A stretch of DNA of 22,584 nt from a virus (IMGVR_UViG_3300030419_000119:1-22584); one strand, 5' to 3'. Counted from the first letter of the stretch, positions 15,611 to 22,584 are shown. The notes: generated by a model from the letters alone, not told the origin. Numbers and translations are program-made.

Positions 15611-18415
15611 CTAGCCTCCTTTGAGTGCAGCTATTTCCGACTTCAATGTATTAACTTCAGCAGAAAGTTCTTGCACCGCTTTAATTAAAGGATGAATAAA
15701 CATCTCTTGCGATACGCCTTGAACTTTGTCAGTTGGAGTTTCATGCCATCCTCCAAAATCTGTAATGTTATGTTTATCCAAAGCAGCTTTAACTTCTTGA
15801 GCAATCAGCCCATACATCTTTGATGTGTAACTATGTTCAGTTTTATCAGGATCATAAGTTGGCATATCCGAATCAACTTCTGAGGGAGCTTTCCACTTAA
15901 AAGTTACTGGACGCAAATCGTTAATAAAGTCTAGTCCACAATCTGTGTTATCAGCTATTTCTTTTTTAAGCCTGACATCAGAAGCCCTAGTCCAAGAAGC
16001 ATTAGCAGAATATTGGTTATAAACTTGACCTTCAGGATTGCGCCCTAAAGTAAAATAATTATTACCTATTCCATCTAAATCTGCGCCAACAACAATTTGA
16101 CCATAACCGTCAGCCGCACTTGGATTACAATTTATTCCAAGCGTGGTATTAAGATAACCAGTAGTTACGATGTCTCCTGCATCGTTTCCAAGAAACGTGT
16201 TGTTATACCCTGTAGAATTTAATTCTCCCGCCTCTGATCCAATAAACGTGTTGCCACTGTTCGTATTAACTGCACCAGCCTCGAAACCAATTGCAGTTAC
16301 ACCCCCGCCAGTTGCGTGAGAGCTTCCAGCAAGTGCGCCAACAATTGTACAAGAACTTGATGTGGTTATTGCGTCACCCGCAGATTTTCCTATGACCACT
16401 GTTTGAGTAGCCGTGGTTATAGCTGAAGATGCCCCTACCCCAATCGCAACGTGTTCGCCGCCTGTCGTGGATGCTCCAGTAAACGCTTCATATCCGATAG
16501 CGACTGAGTTATTTCCAGCCGTAGCTCCATCACCTGCGTAATTTCCGATGAAAATGTTCTGTGTGCCAGTTGCCATCGAAATACCCGCTTGGAGTCCAAT
16601 TCCCATGTTGTGATTAAAATTATTCGCGCTTCCTAGAGCATTGTTTCCGATGGCTATATTAGAACCACCTGTACTGTTTCCATCCAACGCCCTGAATCCG
16701 ATGGCTAGATTCGTACTCCCTGTAGTTATATCGTGACCGGCCTCGTATCCGAAGGCCAAGTTGCCTTCGCCCGTAGTATTTGCCTTTAATGCTTCAAAGC
16801 CGAAAGCCGTTGGATAAAGGCCAGAAGTATTCGCGGCCAAAGCTGCGTGTCCAACAGCTGTTGCTCCCGCCGCTGTACTGTTTTCTAAAGCACTTGCTCC
16901 GACTGCAACGCTAAAAGAGCTTGTTGTTACAGAATCTAGTGCTCTTCGGCCCATAGCTATATTGTAGGTTCCAGTAGTGACAGAATCTGCCGCTCTATAG
17001 CCAACAGCCGTGTTGTAATTTCCTGTAGTGTTTTCTTCTAATGCTTCTCTACCTACTGCGGTATTCTCACTACCAGTAGAAGTTAATTCTAGTGCTTCAT
17101 GTCCAACAGCCGTGTTGTTGTTTCCATTGTTGGTATATAAAGCATTTTTGCCCACTGCTGTGTTTCCATAGCCAGTGGTGTTTGTAAATAACGCGGTTGT
17201 ACCAAAAGCCGAATTAACTTCACCTGTAGTATTGTTTTGTAATGCACTAAGCCCTACTGCAACATTATTAGACCCAGTGGTATTAGCGTACAAAGAGTCT
17301 TTACCCACGGCAACATTATTACTTCCGGTGCTGTTAGCAGTTAATGCCCTCATTCCAACAGCGGTTGATCCCGCGCCTGTAGTGTTGGCCCCTAAAGCAC
17401 TATGCCCAACTGCTGTGTTGTTATCTGCGGTGGTGTTGGCATCTAATGCACTATGCCCAACTGAAGTATTTTTAGTGCCTGAAGTGTTAGCACCTAAAGC
17501 ACCATGTCCAATAGCTATGTTAGCATCTGCGGTAGTAGCTGCATCTAAAGCAGCAGTGCCGATGGCTATATTTTCGCTCCCAGTTGTAAGAACGCCTAAC
17601 GTATTAATTCCGATACCAACATTGTTCGATCCTGTTGTTATAACGTCTCCAGAAACTCCACCGATCAAAGTATTTGACGTACCCGTAGTCATTGATGCGC
17701 CAGCTTGGTAACCAATAGCTACGTTATAACCATCCGTACCAGCATTTAATACTTTAAGTGCTTCAAAACCTACTGCAACATTGTTGCCATTTCCATCTTC
17801 AGTAAGAAGCGCACTAGAGCCGACAGCTACGTTACTTCCCCCAGTTGTCAATGCGCCACCCGCATTGTCTCCAATCAAAGTATTATCAGACCCAGTGGTT
17901 AGGGCATCGCCAGCATTCTCGCCTATAGCTACATTATCTGTGCCTGTGGTAAGCCCTGTACCAAACGCACCGCTACCCAAACCTACGTTGCCTGTGCCGC
18001 CTAGTACGTCGAGTACATCTGTAACCGCTGCACCTGAACCAGCACCATCAGTGGCAACCATTCGGATACCGCCGTTTGGTATGACCACATTTGCGCCTGT
18101 TCCTTGGCTTAGTGTAACCGTGTCACCAGCGGAGTTCTGAACTACCCATACGTTAGAAAGAGTATTTGGAGCTAACGTGACTGTACAAGCCTGGGAAAGA
18201 GAGCCTGTGAGAGTAAGGGCTAAAGAGCGAAATGCATCACTAGCACCGTCAGCCATCGTAATGGTTGCTGTACTAGCGTCTGAAAGAGCTTCCGATCCTG
18301 TTCCAAATTTTTCTGCGATCAGCTCTAAATTCGTATTTGTACTCGTACCCCAAGTTCCCGATTCATCGCCAGTGGCGATCTCTTTTAATCTTAGGTCATT
18401 AACGTAAGTTGCCAT
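15611..18415 (-). CDS. Tail fibre with 17-residue repeats and S74 self-cleaving chaperone (934 aa)
   Basis: The N-terminus (ATYVNDLRLKEIATGDESGT, WGTSTNTNLELIAEKFG) matches the virion-attachment end I recall from marine phage tail fibres, followed by a beta-rich part to about residue 140. Residues 143-772 are about 37 repeats of 17 residues on the theme N.A.G..AL..NTTGS., expected to form a trimeric beta-solenoid shaft. The C-terminus (about 806-934) is a peptidase S74 intramolecular chaperone domain: SDVRLKKEI with the catalytic Ser812 and Lys817 spaced as in endosialidase, then DFINDLRPVTFKWK, YGLIAQEV and a terminal coiled coil. The chaperone would trimerise the fibre and cut itself off before Ser812, removing about 123 residues. 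The ATG follows the previous stop directly. This is the likely receptor-binding protein. Confidence 0.93.
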   Translation of the reverse strand: MATYVNDLRLKEIATGDESGTWGTSTNTNLELIAEKFGTGSEALSDASTATITMADGASDAFRSLALTLTGSLSQACTVTLAPNTLSNVWVVQNSAGDTVTLSQGTGANVVIPNGGIRMVATDGAGSGAAVTDVLDVLGGTGNVGLGSGAFGTGLTTGTDNVAIGENAGDALTTGSDNTLIGDNAGGALTTGGSNVAVGSSALLTEDGNGNNVAVGFEALKVLNAGTDGYNVAIGYQAGASMTTGTSNTLIGGVSGDVITTGSNNVGIGINTLGVLTTGSENIAIGTAALDAATTADANIAIGHGALGANTSGTKNTSVGHSALDANTTADNNTAVGHSALGANTTGAGSTAVGMRALTANSTGSNNVAVGKDSLYANTTGSNNVAVGLSALQNNTTGEVNSAFGTTALFTNTTGYGNTAVGKNALYTNNGNNNTAVGHEALELTSTGSENTAVGREALEENTTGNYNTAVGYRAADSVTTGTYNIAMGRRALDSVTTSSFSVAVGASALENSTAAGATAVGHAALAANTSGLYPTAFGFEALKANTTGEGNLAFGYEAGHDITTGSTNLAIGFRALDGNSTGGSNIAIGNNALGSANNFNHNMGIGLQAGISMATGTQNIFIGNYAGDGATAGNNSVAIGYEAFTGASTTGGEHVAIGVGASSAITTATQTVVIGKSAGDAITTSSSCTIVGALAGSSHATGGGVTAIGFEAGAVNTNSGNTFIGSEAGELNSTGYNNTFLGNDAGDIVTTGYLNTTLGINCNPSAADGYGQIVVGADLDGIGNNYFTLGRNPEGQVYNQYSANASWTRASDVRLKKEIADNTDCGLDFINDLRPVTFKWKAPSEVDSDMPTYDPDKTEHSYTSKMYGLIAQEVKAALDKHNITDFGGWHETPTDKVQGVSQEMFIHPLIKAVQELSAEVNTLKSEIAALKGG
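16100..17989 (-). repeat. About 37 tandem 51-bp units coding 17-residue fibre repeats
   Basis: The translated pattern N-[VTI]-A-[VI]-G-x-x-A-[LG]-x-x-x-T-T-G-x-x recurs without a break from about residue 143 to 772 of the fibre. Units are diverged at the DNA level, and a few lack or gain a residue or two. Closest neighbours include units with GHSAL.ANTT twice in a row, a sign of fairly recent unit duplication. The repeat is in-frame coding sequence, not a CRISPR or intergenic array. Confidence 0.92.
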
Positions 18416-19117
18416 TTATGCTACCTCTTTCCAATTAGGTGTCTGGCTATCGTCAATAGCCGTCCAATTTGGTGTTTGACTTGTACTAACCCCCGACCAG
18501 CTTGGCGTTTGGCTGTCGTCAACCAAGCTCCAAATAAGTGGTGTAGTTGTTGATACTGTAACCGAATTACCCGATACCCCAACAATTGCATCACCATTGA
18601 TGCTAACGCTTGCCGTAGACGCGACAAGCTCTGTGCTAGTGACAGGAACCGTATTGCTTGTAATCGTCGTAACGCTGCCAACAGATGCTGTCGCAGAGTT
18701 TCCTGTCGGGGATACCGTTGCTGTACCAGTAACCGTAACCGATCCCAGACTGACTGTAGACGAGTTTCCACTTGGCGATACGTTTGCATCGGCAGAGACC
18801 GATACCGATCCAACCGATGCGGTAGCTGCGTTACCTGATGGCGATACATTTGCCGTACCTGTGACACTAACCGAACCAACGCTTGCAGTAGCAGCATTGC
18901 CAGATACAGACACACTCGCACTAGCGGATACAGATACCGATCCGACAGAGACTGTTGCCGAATTTCCTGTTGCTGTAACATTCGCATCCGCGCTAACTGA
19001 AACAGATCCGACAGACGCTGTACTCGCTGGGAAAGCAGACCCATTACCCCACGTTCCCTCACCCCATCCATGAGATGAGGAATTCCATCCATCAAATGCA
19101 ACTTTGACATCTGCCAC
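18416..19117 (-). CDS. Repeat-built tail/virion surface protein (233 aa)
   Basis: The N-terminus contains SHGWGEGTWGNG (residues 15-26). Six repeats of 22 residues follow (SVGS at 35, 57, 79, 101, 123 and 145), of the type ATASVGSVSV.GTANVSPSGN. Each can be split into two 11-residue beta strands. The C-terminal end has three 11-residue repeats of DDSQTPNW type (SQTP.W at 202, 213 and 224). The composition is almost only Ser, Thr, Val, Ala, Gly and Asn with no Cys or Lys in the repeats, as in secreted or virion beta-solenoids. The start is GTG at 19117 with AAGG six bases upstream. A second open frame on the same strand covers the same DNA but has no such structure. The position between a structural gene and the fibre suggests a tail appendage or fibre-connector. 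Confidence 0.83.
   Translation of the reverse strand: MADVKVAFDGWNSSSHGWGEGTWGNGSAFPASTASVGSVSVSADANVTATGNSATVSVGSVSVSASASVSVSGNAATASVGSVSVTGTANVSPSGNAATASVGSVSVSADANVSPSGNSSTVSLGSVTVTGTATVSPTGNSATASVGSVTTITSNTVPVTSTELVASTASVSINGDAIVGVSGNSVTVSTTTPLIWSLVDDSQTPSWSGVSTSQTPNWTAIDDSQTPNWKEVA
18431..18532 (-). repeat. Three 33-bp units coding 11-residue Trp repeats
   Basis: These encode W..VDDSQTPSW-type units with SQTP.W at residues 202, 213 and 224, at the C-terminal end of the 233-residue protein. The 11-residue spacing is half of the 22-residue repeat preceding it. Confidence 0.88.
18674..19024 (-). repeat. Six 66-bp units coding 22-residue beta repeats
   Basis: The period is exact across six units in the protein sequence. 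At the DNA level the units are recognisably alike (for example repeated gataccgatcc-type blocks on the plus strand) but clearly diverged. They are coding repeats. Confidence 0.9.
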
Positions 19118-19125
19118 ATCAGACC

Positions 19126-19602
19126 TTATGCAATCCTGATAATCGCGTTACTCGCATCTGCTGTTGGGAAAGCAACAGTAAAGTCACCGCTTGTAGATGT
19201 CTTATCTGCGCCAAAATCTAGCACAACAACTGCTCTGTTAGCTGTTCCTGCGGTAGTAGAGGAATTGTAAATTAACGCTCCTCTCGCAGTAATTGAACTG
19301 CTAGACCAAGTGGTATCAGCAAAGTCTGTCAGTGCTGTGGTTCCTGATGTGGTCGGATCTACATTAGTTAACGTATTACCGCCAGCCGTATAACCTGTGC
19401 CTGTTGCAGATACTTCGTTAGTTGTTGCGTAAGCAGTAGTAGATGCTGACATAGTTGCATCACTGGTAAACAAAGCAATTTTAAATGTATTGCCTGTACC
19501 TGTAGTGGTTGTAGTACCACCACCAGATCCATTGTGAAAGTTATGAATTCCTTGTAACAACTCGGATTTAAACGAGGTCGTCACAGCTTGGGTAATCGCC
19601 AT
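19126..19602 (-). CDS. Conserved beta-rich phage structural protein (158 aa)
   Basis: The sequence has the pattern ...FKIALFTSDATMSASTTAY, TNEVSATGTGYTAGG, LTNVDP, FADTTWSSSSITARGALIYN, AVVVLDFGADKTSTSGDFTV and a terminal AIIRIA. I recall it as a very widespread protein in the structural regions of marine and other phages. It is a small all-beta, Thr/Ser/Gly-rich protein with no signal or membrane segment, probably a tail or decoration component. The start is strongly supported: AAGGAG six bases before ATG 19602, which overlaps the preceding stop as TAATG. A poly-Gly/Thr loop near residues 26-36 probably is a flexible turn. The precise location in the virion is unknown. Confidence 0.85.
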   Translation of the reverse strand: MAITQAVTTSFKSELLQGIHNFHNGSGGGTTTTTGTGNTFKIALFTSDATMSASTTAYATTNEVSATGTGYTAGGNTLTNVDPTTSGTTALTDFADTTWSSSSITARGALIYNSSTTAGTANRAVVVLDFGADKTSTSGDFTVAFPTADASNAIIRIA

Positions 19603-19889
19603 TATAGTCTCCTTAAAATATCAGCCATGTCTTTATGACCGTTTAACTCAAGTTGAGCAATTAAAGTTGTTCTATCGCTTTTTACAGCTTCATCCATGTA
19701 GTACTTAACTGCATGAAATACTTGATCCTTAAAAGCCTCCGCCTGCTCTTGTATTATCGGGTGACTATTGCCCCCAACAGAAACAATTGTGTTTGTCGCT
19801 CTTTGCGCCCAATGCTCAACAGGCAAGCCTGCATTGTTAGTAGTAACCACATCAACGCTTCCAACACCGCTAGTACCAACTTCAATCAT
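19602..19889 (-). CDS. Conserved small phage protein (95 aa)
   Basis: The N-terminal part (GVGSVDVVTTNNAGLPVEHW, AQRATNTIVSVGGNSHP) and the helical C-terminal part (AEAFKDQVFHAVKYYMDEA, RTTLIAQLELNGHKDMADIL) form a layout I recall from many phages: a small helical protein encoded among virion genes. It contains no membrane segment or enzyme motif. It is coupled on both sides by TAATG overlaps, to the adaptor gene before it and the structural gene after it. Its tight linkage suggests a connector or packaging accessory, but I know of no assigned role. Confidence 0.8.
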   Translation of the reverse strand: MIEVGTSGVGSVDVVTTNNAGLPVEHWAQRATNTIVSVGGNSHPIIQEQAEAFKDQVFHAVKYYMDEAVKSDRTTLIAQLELNGHKDMADILRRL

Positions 19890-20530
19890 TATTGCCTTGC
19901 CTGTCTAATAGATCCTGATCTGTAGCTATCAGTAGTGTCATAGCCTTCACCAATATTTTTAAGATCAGATAAAGCTTCGCTATACCTTGTCATATAAGTA
20001 TTTAACATATCAGCATCGCCCTTAAGGAATGTGTATGCCTCAACTAATGAGCCATAAAGCAATGCACTTTCAGCATTTGTGCCAAGCCAACTTGTCCCAT
20101 CGCTTGATGCTGTAATAGATTCTGGCTTGTAAAAATAATGAAGCTCTGCGGTTAGGTTAGAGCTGGGTGTTGGCCCAAGTATAAACGTGTTTTCGTCAAA
20201 CACTGCGTAGTACTTAGGAACTCCTTCCGTTGTTGCTGCCGGATAAGCTTCTCTAATAAAATTTACATCCTTAAAAAGTAAATATTCATATCCACTATTA
20301 TCAACAGCAAGAGAATATGGAGCCAAAAAATCAGAAGGCATGGTTAAGTATGGAGTGCCGTCTGTAGTTGTTCCAGTAACATTTTTTCTAAAATCAGGAA
20401 GCTGAACTGAATTTAATATTCTGTCTTCAGCTTGAGTAATAATTACAGATAAATTATTAACAAATGTTGTTTCTGTTGTTTCGAGATAATCTTGAATCGC
20501 ATTCTTTAATGTAGTAAATGTCCACGCCAT
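19889..20530 (-). CDS. Head-tail adaptor, SU10-type phage adaptor protein (213 aa)
   Basis: The start MAWTFTTLKNAIQDYLE, followed by FVNNLSVIITQAEDRILNSV, FRKNVTGTTTDGTPYL and PSDFLAPYSLAVD, is a pattern I associate with the phage adaptor family typified by phage SU10. These proteins form a ring between portal and tail. The rest has beta strands ending with YFYKPESIT, then a helical part (ESALLYGSLVEAYTFLKGDA) that would pack against the portal. Length is normal for the family. The gene overlaps the preceding stop as TAATG. It lies close to a gp4-like connector gene, as expected for a podovirus neck. Confidence 0.8.
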   Translation of the reverse strand: MAWTFTTLKNAIQDYLETTETTFVNNLSVIITQAEDRILNSVQLPDFRKNVTGTTTDGTPYLTMPSDFLAPYSLAVDNSGYEYLLFKDVNFIREAYPAATTEGVPKYYAVFDENTFILGPTPSSNLTAELHYFYKPESITASSDGTSWLGTNAESALLYGSLVEAYTFLKGDADMLNTYMTRYSEALSDLKNIGEGYDTTDSYRSGSIRQARQ

Positions 20531-20874
20531 TAGCTTGTAGTCACCGTAACTTGTCCAACTTCGGCCTCTATATCCAAACCAACCGTTCTGCTTCCAAGGG
20601 AAGTAACGCCTCCTCCAACAGGGTCAAATGCAAAAAACTTTCTGCTTTCAACCAAACCTGCCGTGTCAGGTCTTGGGTTTCTTAAAGCCATAGGATCATT
20701 TAGGCTTAACTTTCCTAGCTGAAGCTGAGGCTGATCTGGGTCAACAACATCTTTTCCAACCCTAAGCCCTGTTGGTCTTTGATTTACTATTTGAGGAACT
20801 AGGTCTTTTATTGGATATCTAAATCCAGTTCTGTCGCAGTACCCAAAAGCATATTTTCCAGCAGCATAACTCAT
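20530..20874 (-). CDS. Conserved small neck-region protein, zinc-knuckle-less form (114 aa)
   Basis: The sequence AAGKYAFGYCDRTGFRYPIK, DLVPQ, RPTGLRVGKDVVDPDQPQLQ recalls a common marine phage protein in which the same positions read CDRCGF...GL.VC.EC...HPQ and form a zinc-binding knuckle. Here only the first Cys remains, and the other three positions are Thr, Gly and Val/Asp, so zinc binding at this site should be lost. The C-terminal half is a beta-rich tail ending TVTTS. The gene starts by an ATGA overlap with the gp4-like gene and lies between two connector proteins, suggesting a neck component. The comparison is from memory. Confidence 0.78.
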   Translation of the reverse strand: MSYAAGKYAFGYCDRTGFRYPIKDLVPQIVNQRPTGLRVGKDVVDPDQPQLQLGKLSLNDPMALRNPRPDTAGLVESRKFFAFDPVGGGVTSLGSRTVGLDIEAEVGQVTVTTS

Positions 20875-21566
20875 ACTTGAGAATAACCTCCCGGCGATAA
20901 TTGCAATGAAGCTTTTTCTCTATCTGCATCAGCAGCTAAATTCCATTGCTCTTCATAATCTGTTTTTAACATAACCGACCTGTCTGCTTGGCCGCCAAGC
21001 TTCATACTTAGCTTATACGCTAATCCAGAAACAAGACATGGAAGAAACCTTGAAGGAATATCCATATTGTTTGACCCTGGCTTTCCTGTATCTTCAACTC
21101 TTTGTAAAAAATAATACCCAAGAGTATAAGTTGCTGCGCTGTCAGGAACAGGCCACAAATTAATAGATATAGCAGCAGGGTCTTTTTCAACCCAATACTG
21201 AAGAGGCTTTGCTTGAGTAAGTTTATTTGAAAGATGAGCGTATTGACTCACAGAAACTCTAGTTAATGCTTGATCAAACTGCTTGCTAGTATCTCCCGAA
21301 TCAGTCCTAATCCAAGCCTCAACTATATCAAGCTCATCCGCATCAAGGGTGTATCTTGAAGTCCCAGCAGTTAATGCTTGGCTTCCTTCCTGAATAGTCC
21401 AAAGATTTAAACCTCTGTTTTGCCATTCAAGCATTAAAAGATCTATACTTCTTCGCGCAGTCCTGTAGTCATAACCACTACGAAGCTCCATACCGGCGCG
21501 TTCAAACGCTTCTTCTATGGCATCTCCAAGGTCTAAATTAAAAGTGTATGTGCCGCTAGTAGCCAC
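20871..21566 (-). CDS. Head-tail connector, P22 gp4-like (231 aa)
   Basis: The N-terminal helices (LGDAIEEAFERAGMELRSGY, RTARRSIDLLMLEWQNRGLN) resemble the start of P22 gp4 and of related tail tubular/adaptor proteins, in which a helix bundle docks to the portal and a beta domain extends below. A beta region (SQALTAGTSRYTL, INLWPVPDSAATYTLGYYF) and C-terminal helices around PSRFLPCLVSGLAYKLSMKL complete the fold. The start is GTG at 21566 in a TAGTG overlap with the preceding stop. The combination with the SU10-type adaptor downstream supports a short-tailed phage neck. Confidence 0.78.
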   Translation of the reverse strand: MATSGTYTFNLDLGDAIEEAFERAGMELRSGYDYRTARRSIDLLMLEWQNRGLNLWTIQEGSQALTAGTSRYTLDADELDIVEAWIRTDSGDTSKQFDQALTRVSVSQYAHLSNKLTQAKPLQYWVEKDPAAISINLWPVPDSAATYTLGYYFLQRVEDTGKPGSNNMDIPSRFLPCLVSGLAYKLSMKLGGQADRSVMLKTDYEEQWNLAADADREKASLQLSPGGYSQV

Positions 21567-21877
21567 TAAATAATTCTTCCTTTAGTCTTTCCTTTTTTGG
21601 CTCGACCATCTATATTTTTTTTAACTCTTCCGCCAGACTTCATTCCAGCCGAATCATAAAGACCAACTCCAGTTGACATTTGGCTTGCCGAAGCTATTTG
21701 ATCTCTTATATTTTTCATCTCTTCTGCTTTGATTTCAGCAGCTTTTTTGTCTTCCCTTTTTCGCCTTTGCTTGTCGTAATGGGCGCGGCCCAAAGATCCG
21801 AGAAGTTTTCTATATGGCCCTGTCCCAGTTGCTATTCCGTAAGCTGGACTTATTGCTGCAAGAAATTTATCTGGCAT
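21566..21877 (-). CDS. Small basic protein with Gly-Gly/Lys C-terminal tail (103 aa)
   Basis: The real start is ATG 21877 (MPDKF), one base after the stop of the DUF6496-like gene and seven bases after AGGAAG. The longer open frame to 21925 overlaps that gene and encodes Lys/Leu noise. The middle is a charged helix (KQRRKREDKKAAEIKAEEM). The C-terminus, MKSGGRVKKNIDGRAKKGK and a few more residues, is a tail I recall at the end of many unrelated phage proteins. Its Gly-Gly-x-Val core resembles the motif in the ejection-region proteins at the other end of the window. Function is unknown, possibly assembly-related or nucleic-acid binding. Confidence 0.75.
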   Translation of the reverse strand: MPDKFLAAISPAYGIATGTGPYRKLLGSLGRAHYDKQRRKREDKKAAEIKAEEMKNIRDQIASASQMSTGVGLYDSAGMKSGGRVKKNIDGRAKKGKTKGRII

Positions 21878-21878
21878 A

Positions 21879-22076
21879 CTATTTCTTCCTTTTCTTTCTT
21901 TTTGCTTCAGACAAAGCAATAGCAATTGCTTGTTTTTTGTTTGTAACTTTTTTGCCTGAACTAGATTTTAATTTTCCAGATTTAAACTCTCCCATCACCT
22001 TAGAAACTTTTGATTTTTTCTTTTTAGAGGGAGAGTTTTTTATCTGCTTACCTGTTTGAGGTCTAGCTATTGCCAT
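21879..22076 (-). CDS. DUF6496-like small basic protein (65 aa)
   Basis: The core KVMGEFKSGKLKSSSGKKVT, followed by NKKQAIAIALSEA, matches the DUF6496 pattern found as short stand-alone proteins in phages and bacteria. About a third of residues are Lys or Arg, with a basic N-terminal patch (SPSKKKKSK) and a basic end (KRKKRKK). The gene overlaps the preceding stop as TAATG. Strong positive charge suggests nucleic-acid contact, but the family has no known role that I can name. Confidence 0.83.
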   Translation of the reverse strand: MAIARPQTGKQIKNSPSKKKKSKVSKVMGEFKSGKLKSSSGKKVTNKKQAIAIALSEAKRKKRKK

Positions 22077-22363
22077 TACTTTGACTTTGTTGGAGCCTTT
22101 CTTTTTCTAGGCGCAGGCTTAGAATTCTCCGAGCTTTTTTTAGCCGTCTTTTTTTCCGCTTCTTTCTTTGCAGGTTTGTCAGCACTCTTTGAAAGCTCCT
22201 TTAGCTTAGCTTCTGCTTCAGGTTTACGCATTGGGTCAAAAACAACAATGTCATAATTACCATCAGCAGTCTGACCGCTGCCATCTTTGTTCTTGGTTCC
22301 AATCTGATAAACCTCTTCGCCATCAGCAAAGTTACCGTTAACAAACATTTCAAGTTTAGCCAT
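22076..22363 (-). CDS. Small protein with histone H1-like Lys/Ala/Pro tail (95 aa)
   Basis: The N-terminal half (MAKLEMFVNGNFADGEEVYQ and on to NYDIVVFDPMRKPEAEAKL) looks like a small folded domain. From about residue 58 to the end the protein is a disordered tail of Lys, Ala, Pro and Ser (KPAKKEAEKKTAKK, then APRKRKAPTKSK), like histone H1 C-termini. AGGAAG precedes the ATG, which overlaps the preceding stop (TATGGCTAA). Followed directly by another very basic protein, it may bind nucleic acid or an acidic virion surface. No family is recognised. Confidence 0.75.
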   Translation of the reverse strand: MAKLEMFVNGNFADGEEVYQIGTKNKDGSGQTADGNYDIVVFDPMRKPEAEAKLKELSKSADKPAKKEAEKKTAKKSSENSKPAPRKRKAPTKSK

Positions 22364-22565
22364 ATCGCTTCCTCACTTGCATAACGATTACATATACATC
22401 ACCGCTAGAATGCCCAACAGTTGTGAATTGAATATCACCTGTTGTTCCAGAGGCTTCTGTATCTGGAATGCCAAAGTCTGAAAAGTCTAACGTGTCCGAC
22501 CAATCCGCAGCCAACTGCCATGCCAAAACATCCGTTGTTGCATCAAAAAATATCTTTACCCCCAT
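22356..22565 (-). CDS. Conserved phage small protein, probably only the C-terminal part (at least 69 aa)
   Basis: The visible part has VKIFFDATTDVLAWQLAADW, then GDIQFTTVGHSSGDVYVIVM and a basic end (VRKRYG), a beta-rich pattern I recall from marine phage proteins. The ATG at 22565 has no ribosome-binding sequence, and the same frame stays open to the window edge (YYQTIG before the Met), so the real start may lie outside and this may be an internal Met. Role unknown. It precedes the basic and connector genes. Confidence 0.62.
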   Translation of the reverse strand: MGVKIFFDATTDVLAWQLAADWSDTLDFSDFGIPDTEASGTTGDIQFTTVGHSSGDVYVIVMQVRKRYG

Positions 22566-22584
22566 CCCAATGGTTTGGTAATAA

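Noticed and set aside
17175-17711. 178-residue open frame on the plus strand inside the fibre gene
   Set aside because: It is antisense to the 17-residue repeats and owes its length to their composition. It has the same low-complexity Ala/Val/Pro pattern repeated and no independent ribosome-binding site or protein character. The plus-strand frames at 17781-18140 and 18597-19073 are rejected for the same reason.
16100-17989. CRISPR-like or non-coding satellite array
   Set aside because: The 51-bp periodicity is explained by in-frame protein repeats. There are no identical repeats separated by unique spacers.
15611-18415. Bacterial trimeric autotransporter adhesin (YadA/Hia type)
   Set aside because: The repeats look similar, but there is no signal peptide or C-terminal membrane anchor. 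The S74 chaperone end and phage neighbours identify a tail fibre.
18421-19119. 232-residue frame on the minus strand overlapping the 22-residue repeat protein
   Set aside because: It covers nearly the same DNA in another frame and is rich in Arg, Gln and Leu with no fold-like pattern. The frame beginning at GTG 19117 has the structured repeats, the GWG motif and the SQTPNW ending, and better spacing from AAGG.
21566-21925. Longer 119-residue version of the protein starting at 21925
   Set aside because: The extra N-terminus is read out of frame through the DUF6496-like gene. ATG 21877 has AGGAAG at seven bases and follows the stop by one base.

Overview
This window looks like the late (virion and lysis) region of a tailed phage of the short-tailed, podovirus-like type. 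Similar proteins are familiar to me from uncultured marine phages, but that link to a marine host is recollection, not a search. Every convincing gene is on the minus strand, so the region is transcribed from right to left. The genes are packed almost end to end. Many junctions are ATGA, TAATG or TAGTG stop/start overlaps, and no gap reaches 300 bases. I see no tRNA, integrase, transposase, CRISPR array, convincing promoter or terminator. Terminase, portal and major capsid genes are absent and probably lie beyond the right edge.

Reading in the direction of transcription, the right end (22.6-19.6 kb) holds the end of a small conserved protein, two very basic small proteins (one DUF6496-like), a Gly/Lys-tailed protein, and then head-to-tail connector genes: a P22 gp4-like protein, a small protein that seems to have lost a zinc knuckle, and an SU10-type adaptor. 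The section from 19.6 to 14.9 kb is tail and fibre material. It holds a conserved beta-rich structural protein, a 233-residue repeat protein, a 934-residue tail fibre with about 37 copies of a 17-residue repeat and a self-cleaving S74 chaperone domain, and two tandem paralogous accessory proteins. A 2OG-Fe(II) oxygenase-like gene follows at 14.9-14.2 kb.

From 14.2 to 11.25 kb there is a cassette of small membrane and coiled-coil proteins leading into lysis: several holin candidates (one with an EF-hand loop), an inner-membrane spanin, an overlapping lipoprotein spanin, and a GH24 lysozyme whose true start is a GTG inside the spanin gene. This cassette also contains a coding-like open frame (12983-13261) with no usable start codon.

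From 11.25 kb to the left edge lie a P22 gp10-like tail hub/stabilisation protein, a small conserved protein, and then a row of large proteins (366, about 576, 730 and 1174 residues, plus a gene cut by the edge). These resemble podovirus ejection (internal virion) proteins in order and size. Several share short Gly-Gly-x-Val motifs. Overall the genes assemble the connector, tail, receptor-binding fibre and DNA-ejection apparatus, and then release progeny. The least explained parts are the start-less frame, the EF-hand membrane protein, the oxygenase beside the fibre genes, and the shared Gly-rich motifs.
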